In this document: positions 1 to 11,469 of the stretch, piece after piece
How positions within the stretch are numbered: the first letter of the stretch is position 1
Layout: each line of letters begins with the position of its first letter
DNA from: Psococerastis gibbosa
Lineage: Eukaryota > Arthropoda > Insecta > Psocodea > Psocidae
Reading direction: 5' to 3'
DNA: 64,000 nucleotides
Assembly: GCA_963971405.1 (NCBI GenBank)
Contig: OZ020487.1
Span: 41,699,039-41,763,038 of the forward strand
The notes under the pieces: generated by a model
Told to the model about the DNA's origin: nothing
What the model saw: the letters and a program-made list of their open reading frames with translations, nothing else
Databases searched by the model: none
Translations under genes and position numbers: made by a program

Positions 1-130
1 CAACTTGGCCGAAATAGGTATATTTACATTCCGAATTTTTGACTCGACTTCAATATTTATTAACTTGCTGTTAGGTTCTTTAGACATGAGGCTCAGCTAC
101 TTGCATAGCTTATAGAAACACAGTACTTCT

Positions 131-664
131 TATTTTAGTATTTAGTTTAGTATTTAGTTAGTGCACTGCAGACACCTATTTAAATCAAATTGTATCCTAA
201 CACTGCCATCGCTATACATACTAACCTGCATTTCAATGTTATTGTCTTCCGATGGGGTTTCGTTTTTAGAGGGCCGCAACACGAGGAACAACAGAACCAT
301 CTCAATACCTCAACATAGATTATCCCTATATGAGAAAGATGTTCTTTACTCTGGTGCTAGGCTTTACAATGCTTTGCCACGTAAAATGAGAGAAGGCTCC
401 CCCGAAGTATGTACAAGCAATTTAAAAAAGTATCTAATAACCAAAGCTTTTTATAATGTTGCCGAGTTTTTGGAGGATTGTTCACTCATCTCACGTGGCA
501 TGCCTGGCCTTGAGCTAAGGTAGACCAGTTTTAGTTTTAGTTTTAGTTTAGATTAATTCATTGATTATTGTCTTTGTTGTATTGTGCTATACTAATGACT
601 TGTTCCATGTATTCATTAATACCTGATGGAATATACGATTATTTATTTATTTATTTATTTATTA
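131..664 (+). pseudogene. LINE 3' end: tail of a reverse transcriptase ORF plus 3'UTR
   Basis: A 120-codon frame ending at 523 carries the typical C-terminal tail of jockey-like arthropod LINEs: LTLPSLYIL, then NTRN, then VLYSGARLYNALP, then LKKYLITKAFY. The frame is followed by a (TTTAG)-rich 3'UTR and ends in an (ATTT)n run at 640-664, a normal LINE 3' terminus. All catalytic RT motifs are missing, so this is a 5'-truncated dead copy. Confidence 0.7.
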
Positions 665-785
665 TTTATTGGAAATATTAACTTAAAGCAGCCACCAGGA
701 ACCTACTGACCGCCATGTCATGCCCCCTAACTTTAAAACAAATAAATAACATAAGAGTCATGTAGGCTAGGTACTCTATAAAATG

Positions 786-2182
786 TTATTGTTGTTATTT
801 CCAAGGCCTATGCTTTTAGCATTTCTGCTTTTAAGCAACCCTGTCAGTCTGGCGGGGGGAGTGAGTTTGTTTGTTAACTTGAGGCACCCTAATGGCAAAC
901 TCCTTCACCTCGGGGGAACGGGAGTTGACTGACAGGGTGGACCTCCTGATTATAGTGCATTCCGAACCACTTGGGGAACATGGTAAAGTCACACGATTAA
1001 ATCGGAGGTGACCAAGACTCGACAAGCACGTAGACTGACTGGTTTAGTCTCAGCGCGTTATCAGTATGCCCCACCACCTTTGGAAGGCAGTTATATTCTT
1101 TGCCTCTAAAATACAAGTGTTAACTGCTCTGAAAATGCGTAAAACCCCAATGTTTCAGCCGTATTTTTCAAAAACATTTACCCAGGGGAGACCCCCGGAC
1201 TCCCCTTCATATCCTCCGAACCCTGTGGCTCATGCGCAAAGGACACTAAAGTCTTTAATGTAAAAGCTGCGTACGTCCATGTGAACGTCTTCCCCCATTT
1301 TAAACACTTTATGACAACGAGGGGCGCCAAATTATACACTGCCCCCTTCGAAAACCTATCGTTACGTTACTGAAAAGTGCCTCCCCCTTGGCCCCTTTTA
1401 TGAGGTCTGAGACCGCCTTTTCAACGCTGTGCACACTACCAAGTTTGCCGCAGTTTGAAACATGCTCTGCTTTCATGCAATCAACATGGTAAGCTCGTTG
1501 GCGAAAGACGAAAGTTGTACTCTAAAATAAATTTGCAATATAGCCTACAAGTCTACAATGGCCGGGCCTACTATGGTGATCATTATTAACCTTAAAGAAG
1601 AGATAAAAAATGGGGACAAGATAATTTTAGAATGGAAAGTATTTTGTGTACATTTTCAAGCCGTAGAATAATTTAATACTAAACGGCATAGTTGGCTCGC
1701 GGGAAGTTGACGTTATCAATTCTGGAGTGTTTTTTCAGTTATAGGACATAGCCTATGTTTTATTTTATATTATTATAGATATATTACATATTTCATTTAT
1801 ATTATGTTATATTTTAAATTGGGCCAACGGCCTTACAATGTTGATTCCATTAGAGCAGAGCATGTTTCAAACTGCGGCAAACTTGGTAGTGCGCACAGCG
1901 TTGGCAGGGGAACCTGGTGGGACATGATAACACGCTTAGGCAGTATAAGTCGAGTCCTGGTCACCTGCGATTTAATCGTGTGACTTTACCATGTTCCCCA
2001 AGTGGTTCGGAATCCACTATAATCAGGAGGTCCACCCTGTTCGTCAACTTCCCTTTCCCCGAGGTGAAAGAGTCTGCCATTAGGGTGCCTCAAGTTAACA
2101 AACAGACTCACTCCACCCGCCAGGCTGATAGGGTTGCTTAAAGCAGAAATGCTGAAAGCAGGCGTTAGAAACAACAACATAT
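786..2182. repeat. Large inverted repeat made of two GHLR-family copies
   Basis: Left arm 786-1070 (resuming at 1410-1475 after an unrelated ~340 bp insert) and right arm about 1843-2182 are inverted copies of one ~430 bp repeat. Its core encodes GHLR.NRVT.PCSPSGSE..IIRRST in one orientation; this reads as a conserved repeat sequence, not as evidence of a gene. The arms end in matching TGTTGTT / AACAACA sequence. It could be a fold-back transposon or two head-to-head insertions. Confidence 0.6.
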
Positions 2183-3627
2183 TTTAAATTGGGAGGAGAA
2201 CAAAAAAACTTTCAGCAAACATTTGGCGGGAAAAATCAAGATGCTGCCACTTTGAGGAAAACTGATTTAAAACACATTATATTTCGCTAATACAAAAACA
2301 TTGAGTACCAAAGTGGCGCCCCTTCGGTTATCTGTTCTGTCCGGGGCCCATATGGTACCCAGCGCGGCTCTATGTACCCCCAAAAATCAAAATAAGAAAA
2401 AGGATATGAACATAGGAGCACACGACTAAATATGTTGAAATAGTTAGGTCCGGGCTTACCAGATGTTATGTTGATGCAACATTTTGGGTATAAAAGAATG
2501 CAAGATAGGCCAGCACATCAACATAGCACTACATACAACACTATGTACAAACAAACCAACCCATTCCCACTGTAGTATATAATATATAATATATCAACAC
2601 GACAAGCTACTCTCAAAAGCAATCGGCCTATGTTGAAAAGAAGTACTTTAATAAAAAACTCACCAAACTATAATTTATTCAGAAAAAGAATCCACAAATG
2701 GCTTATAGAAACCCAAGTGCCGATAACAATTAACCGCAATTAATGTAAAATAACCAATAACATAATATTCCATCGCGTACATGCACCATACCTAGTCCAT
2801 ACAATACATTATCATGCCATACATATTTACTTCCAATAAAGTTAAGTTGCTTTATATCAGTTAATCTTGTCTAAATTAAAATTTTCCCCCTAAAACGGGC
2901 CTAGCCCATAGAGCAAAACTGTTCCTTTCTATACTGTATATTGTCTTGTAGAGGTTGGAAATACATGATTCATTCATTCATTTGTAATTTTCTAGAAACT
3001 TTTAAAAATTTATTATTATTACTTAAGTTATATAAAAATATTTCTATTTATAACAATAAAAAGCAATTTTTAGGGCGACCGCGTCCGGATTCTGGTAACT
3101 TGGTAATTTCGGTCGCGCTCGCCCTAAAAGTAAAAGGATAATTCTTATGTTAAAACATCACAATTTCAATCACACAAACCTTTCATAGGTTTTGATTGAT
3201 GTGCCCACGGAGGAATTTATACATATATATATATTTAGTAGGAAAATTGTTAATTTCATAGTGGGTTTGTTGTATAATTAATTTCATTTTGTATTGTATG
3301 ATAAATATATTTCATATTTCATGCATTCATTCATTTAAAAGAATACTGTATATGCGTGCTGAACGAATACATCATTATGAATGCTCAAGTGTAATAAAAA
3401 ACCATATGCTGCATCCAATCAAGGAAAATGATGATAAAGGGTTGGGCTAATAGTGAAACATAGCAGCCCACTCCTCTAGGGAGTTTCTGATAAAAAATAA
3501 TTGACTGCTGAAGCCGGGTGCTGAGAGCTGAGGGGGGCAGCGAGTGAGAGTCAGCTAAATTATAGCTGCAGGTACCTTTTCCACAGTTCTTATTTTCACT
3601 GCTTAGTTAATGAATGCTAATATAATG
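2183..3627. other. AT-rich intergenic stretch, no gene
   Basis: No convincing coding frame. The only structure noted is a small hairpin at 3069-3131. Otherwise low-complexity AT-rich sequence, including TATAATATATAATATATC near 2575-2595. Confidence 0.4.
3069..3131. repeat. Short hairpin with ~20-bp inverted ends
   Basis: TTTTAGGGCGACCGCG on the left is matched by CGCGCTCGCCCTAAAA on the right around a ~22-base loop. The GC-rich stem stands out in AT-rich DNA. It may be a very short MITE remnant. Confidence 0.4.
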
Positions 3628-3830
3628 CAGAAATGCATTACATTGCGGCAGTATTACATGGTATATAAGACTGCCATTAAATTGAATTTCGTTGAAGAGG
3701 TTATCTCCTCGTCGAAATGAGAGGATTTAGAAAAGGTGGACTTGGAGGGATTCGAACCCACTATCTACTCCTATCCGGGACATTGTCTTAACCGCTGGAC
3801 CACAATCCCGACAAGTACAGTGCCTCCTAA
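3628..3830 (-). repeat. tRNA-derived SINE (SINE-1)
   Basis: Read on the minus strand, bases 3815-3742 look like a tRNA head: an A-box-like GTGGTCCAGCGGTTAAGA and a perfect B-box core GGTTCGAATCCC. The ends do not pair as an acceptor stem, so it is not a functional tRNA. The body (CCTCTTCAACG...) recurs at 4128-4290 and 23495-23592, which supports a SINE family. Confidence 0.6.
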
Positions 3831-3936
3831 ATCCTCTGCGTCTTTTATTGCATTGGTAGACAGGTTATTAGAACAGCTATACCCAGCAACTTTCTAACTG
3901 TGCTGAGCTTACTTTATTATACATAAGGACTTTTTT

Positions 3937-4125
3937 TTAGTTCTATTACTAAGCCAACCTAGCGGAGTTAGGGCTATAAAGCTCTCTCTTACTCTCAACT
4001 ATAGGAAAGCCCGGAACCGCCTGTTTTACATGCCATCCGGGCTCCGAAGCATGGCCAGAAAATGTAGGAAGTGCAGGACTCGAACCAATAACCTTTCGAG
4101 TGAAAGTCAGAGTCCGTATTCCATA
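3937..4125 (-). repeat. tRNA-derived SINE (SINE-2)
   Basis: On the minus strand the head contains GGTTCGAGTCC-type B-box sequence after CTTTCACYCGAAAGGTT. The conserved body follows (TTTTCTGGCCATGCTTCGGA, then GGCTTTATAGCCCTAACTCC) and ends GGCTTAGTAATAGAAC plus an A-rich tail. At least six more copies lie in the window. Confidence 0.62.
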
Positions 4126-4127
4126 AA

Positions 4128-4290
4128 GGCAATGCTTTATACATTATATTGCAGTTTTATATGGTACATAAAACACTGACAATAAATTAACTGTGGTTGA
4201 AGAGGTAAACCTCCTTGTTATATAACTGAAATTTGAGGATTTAGAAAAAACTGGCCTATCGGGATTCGAACCCACGATCTACAACCAATC
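4128..4290 (-). repeat. SINE-1 copy, partial
   Basis: Shares the GAAGAGGTAA-CCTCCT body and the GGGATTCGAACCCAC B-box region with the copy at 3628-3830. The tRNA-like part is cut off near 4290. Confidence 0.5.
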
Positions 4291-4299
4291 CTATAGTTA

Positions 4300-5337
4300 T
4301 ATGCTCTTTTTTATAAATAAAGTAAAGCAAATTTATTTATCGAGAAATACATTCTACATACATTTCATTAGTGGTTCAGAGGGGCACCTTTGGGAATTCC
4401 CGTGATGGGGCCCCTCGGCCTAATAATTAAGATTAATAAACCTAATAATAGATAAACCTAATAGGTAAGAAATAATAAGATAAGATTCGTATTGCTTTCG
4501 AGTTTCGGTTAGAAGTTTAGAAGTTTTAGAAGTATCGAAGTTTGACTTGACTTATTATAAGTGGAAATGGAATAAACGTATTTAGGTATCGATTAAGTTA
4601 TAACGTAATACATTTACTTACAAGTTACAACAGACTTTTTTGGGAGGAGGGGTTCAGCAACCCCCTGCCCCCCTATATCCAACGATGCGAAGATTGTAAC
4701 CTAAAGATATATCAACCCTAAAACGAGCTGTCAAGCAAATAGCCTAGCCAATATAAACTTCGAATAAGACTTAAACTTTATGACCGCTTATTATTCCGTT
4801 GATTTAAAGCTGCCAGCGGTTCGGTAGAAACCGGAAGAAATTGATGAGCTTGGGGTCAGACGCTTTAAAGACTAAACAAGCCTGTAAAACATGCTCAACA
4901 AAAAACAACGTATAACGGTTCCGATAAAAGAGAACTAACGAGCGAAGAGTGCGCGGTTATTTTTTGTCGCCCATGGGGGTTACTCTGTTTTTTAGTTATA
5001 GAGGGTTATTTTTATGCTTTTGCCGAGCGTATAGCATATCGCCGAGTTGCTTTCAATGACTCATCAGTGAGGGCAGTCAGGAAACGAGCTTACGGGATTG
5101 AAATTTGGATTAGGTACGGTTGGTTGGTAAGATCGGTCGGTAAGGTATATAGTAGCTTACGCCTACCTGGGGAAAGCACTCGGCTTCCGGTCAATTTCGC
5201 CCCCCCCCCCCTCCCTTCACTCACTATAGGGTTTTATTTTGTGGACACAAAACTATTTGAAGCCTTGCCGTATTCTGTAAGAACATGTACCTACCTGCCA
5301 AATGGAACTATACTCATGTTCTCAATCTCGTTACCTA
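4300..5337. other. Repeat-poor to low-complexity stretch, no gene
   Basis: No coding signal. Bases 4500-4680 resemble the degenerate G-run repeats near 35640-35920 and 36984-37162 (Lys/Asn-type AT-rich body followed by CCCCCTGCCCCCC). A C-run lies at 5201-5213. Confidence 0.3.
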
Positions 5338-5488
5338 TAGCTATAAAGCCCTCTCTTACACTCAACTAGGAAGGCCCGGGACCGCCTGCTTTACATGCCC
5401 TCCGAAGCATGGCCAGAAAATGTAGCATGTGTGGGACTCGAACCAACAACCTTGCGGGTGAAAGTTAGAGTCCTTACCACTATTAGGC
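5338..5488 (-). repeat. SINE-2 copy, 3' truncated
   Basis: Contains the SINE-2 signature GGACTCGAACCAACAACCTT (B-box on the minus strand), ATGGCCAGAAAATG and AGCCCTCTCTTACACTCAAC. It abuts a LINE tail at 5489. Confidence 0.5.
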
Positions 5489-5790
5489 CTACTCCTTGGC
5501 GCTACAGCCTGTGCGGTCCTGCGCTCTCCCTCCCCAGTCATTAACGCCAAGGGTCACCAGATCCACCTCGACGTCTTCCAGCCATCGCATCCGTGGTCGC
5601 CCCACTCGTCTTCCCCTTGGGGCACCTTGTGTAAGGCTGTTCTTGTAGCACTATTGTCGGGCATTCGTTCCACGTGCCCTAGCCACCTGATGCGGCCACT
5701 CTTGATTTCGGCTGCTATCGTAGGTTCTTTGTATATCGCGTAGAGCTTGTCATTTCTACGGATACGCCACCCTCTCTCGCTACCTGTACT
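5489..5790 (-). pseudogene. LINE reverse transcriptase C-terminal tail (RTE-like)
   Basis: Minus-strand translation gives the stereotyped LINE tail RGWRIRRNDKLYAIYKEP, then RIRWLGHVERMPD, then, after a frameshift near 5580, WLEDVEVDLVTLG...DRTGC, ending in TAG at 5489-5491. The WLGHVxRM motif is typical of these C-termini. The RT domain is absent and the frame is broken, so it is a dead fragment. Confidence 0.7.
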
Positions 5791-5852
5791 AATTGATAAA
5801 TAGGAAAGCATGTTGACTGGGGTTGACTCGTACCGGTTCTTTTTATTCATAG
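5785..5852 (+). repeat. 3'-end fragment of the TGCTTTCC family
   Basis: GATAAATAGGAAAGCATGTT followed by GACTCGTACCGGTTCTTTTT matches the right terminus of the ~0.9 kb family. It is directly fused to the LINE tail. Confidence 0.5.
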
Positions 5853-5873
5853 TCAACCGCTATTACAGACATC

Positions 5874-6169
5874 CAGGCGCGGATCTAGAATGAGACCAAG
5901 TAAGATTAAATACGAATAAAAAAGATGAATTGCATTTTTTATTAAATAGGGCTGAAATATTGGGATTTTACACATTTTCAGAGCAATAAGGGTTCTACTG
6001 TACATGATAAGTGATTAACACAATTGAGGACAAGGGACTCCCCCGGGGAGAAAATTTAGTGAAAAATAGGAATAGTGGGGTTCTACGCATTTTGAGGAAC
6101 CGAATGGGGGGGGGGGGCTATAGCTCCCATACCCCCCCCCCCCCCCCGTAGATCCACGGCTGCAGGCTG
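5874..6169. mobile_element. hAT-like MITE with G/C runs and 8-bp target duplication
   Basis: Starts CAGGCGCGGATCTA and ends with the inverted TAGATCCACGGCTG plus a short duplicated CAGGCTG. It is flanked by perfect 8-bp direct repeats CAGACATC (5866-5873 and 6170-6177), the hallmark of hAT transposition. It carries runs of about 14 G and 17 C and an unrelated ~125 bp insert. A clean relative lies at 47511-47665. Confidence 0.6.
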
Positions 6170-6639
6170 CAGACATCCACTGAAGAGCATTTGGCTAGCA
6201 TAAATTTGGCCACAGCAGAGTGTTCGACATTGACAACGAAAAATGACCCTAATAAATGGTTGCTGCTGCTCAAAGCAATGTCCTGTCGCCCGTCCAATAT
6301 TATTAAATATGATGCAACCTGTCAGCGAGCTATACGATTAGCTTATCTAAAAATAGCATAAATAAATGACTTCGGAAACTGTTATTTCAATGCTGCAGTA
6401 CTTGTGTACAATAATTACAGTATATGATTACGTAATTATATTATTGCTTTAATCGAGCCAAAAATGAGAAGAGACCGAAGAGTCACCCCCCTGCAAACTT
6501 GCCCCGAATGCAATTTCAAGAATGTTTCGCCCCTCTACCCGAAAATTAAATCTTAGTGTCTGTATGAGTAGACCAGCAGCACTATTATGGCGATTTGTGG
6601 TTTACAAAATAAAAGTCCCAGTCCACTGCCACTGCTCTA

Positions 6640-6825
6640 TACCCCAGGATTTAATTTTGGGGGGGGGGGGGCAAGGACAAATTTTTTTATAAATGATAGG
6701 TACATCCGTAGTGATTTTAGTATATATTTAGCGAAAACTCTTATATTATTTATTATTTTTTATTAAATTTAGGGGGGCCATGGCTCCCTTGGCCCCCCCC
6801 TTGGGTACGGGTCTGCCCCCGAGGC
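6640..6825. mobile_element. G-run MITE (CCCGTACCCAGG-type)
   Basis: A G-run (about 12) is followed by a GACAAATTTTTTTATAAATGA body and a C-rich end TTGGGTACGGG. The same body occurs at 50905-51065. No clear target duplication was seen. Confidence 0.4.
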
Positions 6826-7389
6826 CTATTGATTCTCTTTACGACCCTGAGTTTGAGGACACGTCAGCGGACAGTTCTGTACTCAGGAGGAAGGAAGACT
6901 TTTGAAAGAACAATGACACCCCGAGAATGTGAAAAGGTGTCAAATTTCACAGGCTACCTGCATGGAGCAGGAAGTGCACTTGATTGCGACTTACTCCCCT
7001 AACTATTTGTACGTCTTCCCCTCTCAGGTGACCCTTCTTGCTTTCGTTCTCTTCGTTATCGTCCGGGACAAAATAATTCCAAACGTTTGTCTTCAAATCA
7101 TTAATTTGTCACCAAATGATATCAATTGCACCTCTCTTTGTGTTAATCTTGTGTTCTTCTGTTCTTGAGTTCTCTTGTGTTTGACCCAGGGGCGTTCCCA
7201 GCTTTCACTCTAGAGGGGGGCATGCAGGAAGAGGCGAAATATAATCATGCCCCCCCCCCTTAAAAATGCCATTGAGGCATGCAGATTTCATTCATGCTGA
7301 AAACAATTAAGATAGGCCCGAATTAGTGGAATTTGCGCGCTTTGAAAGCAGGTATATTTATATTTTACGTGTGAAGAATATTACAGCTA

Positions 7390-7599
7390 TAGTCCACGCA
7401 AATTGATTAAGGTATGGTCATGGAATGTTTTGATCCTGTGCAACACTGTAAAAATATTCCTTGTATTCCTTGCACCATTTTGTGTTACCTTGTTGCATTG
7501 GATGCAAGGTATAACAAAAATTGTGCAAATAATATTTTTACAGTGTTGCACAGGATCAAAACATTCCATGTCCATACTTTTCTCATTTTGCGTGGACTA
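7390..7599. mobile_element. 210-bp MITE with ~65-bp inverted ends and TA duplication
   Basis: The element starts TAGTCCACGC and ends GCGTGGACTA. The arms (GGAATGTTTTGATCCTGTGC, then AACACTGTAAAAATA) are inverted copies of each other around a spacer with TGTTGCATTGGATGCAAG. It is flanked by TA on both sides. A second full copy is at 53989-54189 and a half copy at 44929-44996. TA duplication suggests a Tc1/mariner-type source. Confidence 0.7.
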
Positions 7600-8337
7600 T
7601 AACAAGGGGGGCCCGAGGGTCTCCTCCGGGCAGTCCGGGGAATGTTTTTGAAAAATGTTAAAAAAAATGTAGGCCTGAATAGTTTGTCGGCAGAATTGTG
7701 TTGATTTTGCAGACAAGAACATTGTTAACAAAACAGGAAACAGGAGGACGGTCTCCCCGTAGGAGTTAAAAAAAATCTGGCAAAATGGCTGTTTTGCTAA
7801 TTTGGGGGGGGGGTCCAAGCCCAGTACCCCCTTTGGCTACGCCATTGCCCGCCGCCAAAACGCGGGAATGCATACCTAGCCCTAGCAATGTAGAATATCA
7901 GAAACATTTAATTTCAAAATTATCTTGTGTTATTGTAACGCGAGTTGTAGCATACTGTATCTGACATTGAACCAAAGATATTGAGCTCAAAAACACGAAG
8001 CCTCGAAATTTTGTGTCCCTTGAATGCATCGGATGGCCGGGACTTCCCCTAGCAGCTGATTGGGCCCTAGCGGTTGGGAGGCGGGGCACAGGATTATCCC
8101 CATGTACTCGATCCAGAAACTTTGGCAGACTGTCAGTTCGTGAGCTGCGTTTGTTAGCCAGAAGTTTGGATCCCATACAGCTTGGCCAATATTTTCATTC
8201 ACCATTGTTTTTATTCGGATTAAACACGGCTAATTTTACCATTGGTAAGTGATAAAATAAGTTGGTCATATTATATAATTTGACGGCTATGAATTAATTT
8301 TAAAATGCATAATTAAGAGGACATGCTTCGTAGAAAA

Positions 8338-8694
8338 TTAGCCCCCCAAATTTTGTTTTTTATGACTTTAATTTTTAATTAATTATCAAAGCAAGTTATT
8401 AAAGATTTGTCTCATGAAAGTATGCCTGTTGTAGTAGTAGAAGACTACTTCATGCATCATAATAGGAAATATTAAATTTTTGGTACCTTAGTTCTTCCAT
8501 AAAAACCAGTGGGGACTTAAATTTCGCGTAATCTGGGATTTTTGGAAAAACTACAAAACCGAAAAGTAAAAATACCCGATTATATTGTATGATGCACGAA
8601 GTAGTCTTTTACAACTTAAATGAGCCAAATTTTTAATAACTTGCTGAGTTAATGAATTACAAAATGGAAAGCATTTCATTTTGGGGTGCCATAA
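8338..8694. mobile_element. AT-rich MITE with long degenerate inverted ends
   Basis: The arms TAGCCCCCCAAATTTTG...GCAAGTTATTAAAGATTT...GTAGAAGACTACTT and their inverses fold onto each other. A related copy is at 61838-62135, confirming a repeat family. Confidence 0.5.
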
Positions 8695-8699
8695 TTTTA

Positions 8700-10785
8700 A
8701 AAGATCCAAATTAATTAATTAAATATAAAATCACCGGTTTGTTATAATTTATAATGGGCTACTTGTAAACATAATTTTCTATTTGAACATAGGCTACAGT
8801 ACATTTAAATCATCACCGTAATCATATGCATATGCGACAGCCGGGTATACATGCATTATGTATAACAGTTATTTATATATTTTTGTTATTTGAATAGCCC
8901 GGCCATTGCTTTTATGGAAACCATTCACACTAGCATACATTGATGGAAATAATATTTGTAAAAAATAAATATAGCCTGACTGAGGTGCAGGGGGCGCCTT
9001 TATCTCAAAATTTTGAAAAAAATAATTAACATTGAGTTGTTTTAAAATTGAACAGAAATAGCCTACAAAATGAATATACCTGTATATATGGGCACTAACT
9101 TTAAAAAAAAATGTGCCAGTTAACTAAAGGCACAGACAAGTAGGTAATTATTATTATTACTGTTGTCTGTTGAAAATTTTCCTGCTGTGCCTGCACCGCA
9201 TAAGTATAAATGTCGAACAATGTATAAAAAGGGCAATTTGTCCCAAAATAATTATTTGAAAGTTGGCGGTATCACTATCACTGAAATCGTCGCATTGACT
9301 GCTACAAAAAATGTAATACAAAACTCTAATTATTCCTATATTATTATAAAATTAATATTATATATTATTCCCATATTAACAATGAATTATATCCCACGAT
9401 CTAGATGTATCCATAGATTTTTGAAGTTTTTTGTCTCTACTGCATTTTCAGTTTCAAGTGACAAATGTGACTTGTACACATACTCCTCAAATAAGGGAAA
9501 GTATGGAATAAATTGCCATCTTGCCCCCTTCTAAAAAAAATCTTAGGTACGGGCCTGCAGTGTGGTGTCATCATAAAGGAGCGTTATTTAAATTGAATAC
9601 GATATACAGTATATAAAAAATAAAAACCCTCAAACTTATTTAAAAAATTTTCGACCCTGTTGTTTATCATTTATACTAGTAAATTCTGGAAAGGTGGCCA
9701 ATTTCTATTTAACCGGGGTGATTTCGGATTTAGGAGGGAACAGATCCATAGTTAAATAAACCAGCATTGGATATATAACACTATAATATATTATATTATA
9801 TATATATATAATATATTATATTATATATATATTTATATATATATTTTTTTTTTAAGGCGCGGGACTCATTCGAGTATTTGCGCCGGTCGGTGTGTGTGCG
9901 GAAGTCATGGGTGGTTTAGAATGGTTTTCCTGAACCACATTATATTATATCAATGATTAAATTAAAATTGAAATTTCATTCACCTCTTTATTTGCCAATG
10001 TGAGGAGGCTCTTGATTCAGTTGAATCTTAATATGATGTGACCTAAGAATAGTCTTATATTAAAATAAAAACTATATTTTTCAAGTAGAACTCTTGCCTG
10101 GCTATTAGGCACCCTTTTTAATAATTTTTGCCCATAGCTGGCGATATCTATCGATAAGATGGGTAAATTATTCTGTAATCTAAAATATCTATCTAAAATA
10201 TTCTGTAAATATGCTTTATACTTTGTAATAAGTTGCCGATTATTATCAAGCAGAACAGAGCAGTATAGTGTTTTTTTCGCTGTCGTAGACGACCCTTAAA
10301 TAAAAAATTCCACATCCGAGAGAGTGGGTTTGAACCCGCTGCTACGATTTTTCATTTTTCTTGGATTTGGATTTCGGATACGACGAATAATCATTTTTTT
10401 TTAATTTTTATATCGGACCAGTGGCACAGTTATGTACGTTATTAATGAAAAGAAAAAAAACGTGTTGGTGCATGAAGAAAAAAATAAAAACATCATTCAC
10501 GTTTACAGTAGAAACATTAGATTACTCGTGACTTCGTGGTATTTCTTTTTAATGAACAAGAAAAAAATTAATGGTTTTTTTTGACAGGTTTATTTGGGTT
10601 TATTTACTAATTCTAATTATTATAACAAGTTTTAATGAAACACTAAATTTTTGTTTTTACATCATTTTATAGCATTTTAAAATTTCGACTATAGTCCTTG
10701 GTATGGCAGTATTATACTGTTTTTAAGCTATTCGGAGGATGTTTTACCACCGTTTCTAATTTTAGTGTTTGACTGTATATTTTTA
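8700..10785. other. AT-rich stretch, no gene recognised
   Basis: A 123-codon frame near 9163-9534 has no recognisable motif and AT-rich composition, so I do not call it a gene. An AT palindrome is present at 9780-9846. A GGGTTTGAACCCGC B-box-like sequence at 10329-10342 may be a SINE relic. Confidence 0.35.
9780..9846. repeat. (AT)n-rich palindromic microsatellite
   Basis: About 65 bases of ATATTATATTATATATATAT units that are self-complementary. Confidence 0.6.
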
Positions 10786-10789
10786 AAAA

Positions 10790-11461
10790 TTAGAAAGAAA
10801 GAAAATTGTCTTTATTCTCCAAATGGGCGAATTTTGGGCCTTTCGGCCACTATGACAATTAACTCATTATTATGGGGTCGCCTAGATTTTGAGATCTTGC
10901 GAACTTTATATATGGAGCTAATCGCCCGTCGGTGGGTTCACTATTTACACACACACATACGGATTTTCCATAAGAACAACTTAAGTCATTGATTGGCTAT
11001 TCTATATATTTGCTTTCCTATGTAATGGTTAGCTTATGAAAAGTTTTGTGATGGTCAATTTACGAATTTTACGTTATGTGGTCCCAGGAAACAAAAAATT
11101 AGTTTTTACCAATTGTCTGTTTTTCTGTCTGTGATACTTCGAGTACTTCGTCTGAACTTACAAAGAAGTTTAAGGAGGCTTGTTGTCACGATTATTTTAT
11201 GGTTATATGTATGGTGTATAAATGGTGTGTAAATAAAGTAATTGGTCTTTTAAGTTTACGTCTTTTGGTCGAGTTTTTAGTTTTTCTTACATTTTTTTTA
11301 TATTTTCCTTTTTCTTTTTAATTCAGTTAAATTTGTAATTTTTATTTTTTTATGGTTAAACATTGTATAATATTTTATTTAACATTATGGGTTAATTGTA
11401 AGAGTGGGCTGACAGGCCCAAAATTCACCCATATATGGAAAGACAAGTTTCTTCCTTTCTT
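10790..11461. mobile_element. Fold-back element with ~80-bp inverted ends
   Basis: The left end (GAAAATTGTCTTTATTCTCC, GCGAATTTTGGGCC, ACAATTAACTCATTAT) is inverted at 11377-11461 (ATGGGTTAATTGT, GGCCCAAAATTCACCC, GGAAAGACAAGTTTC). The interior contains a diverged TGCTTTCC-family piece (GGTCCCAGGAA, TTTTACC..TGTCTG). Partial ends recur near 41221 and 43335. Confidence 0.5.
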
Positions 11462-11469
11462 TAATTCTT

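Noticed and set aside
1917-2141. Frame reading GHLRFNRVTLPCSPSGSE, repeated at several loci
   Set aside because: The conservation is at nucleotide level within a repeat, copies are broken, and no protein family is recognised.
3742-3815. Possible tRNA gene on the minus strand
   Set aside because: B-box and A-box are good, but the two ends do not form an acceptor stem and the sequence recurs with the same body elsewhere, so it is a SINE head.
7187-7846. A complete hAT-like element from CAGGGGCGTTCCCAGC to GGCTACGCCATTG
   Set aside because: The ends look related, but the flanking 8 bases do not match, so the borders are not supported.
9163-9534. 123-codon frame in AT-rich DNA
   Set aside because: No motif, no splice context, and composition like the surrounding non-coding DNA.
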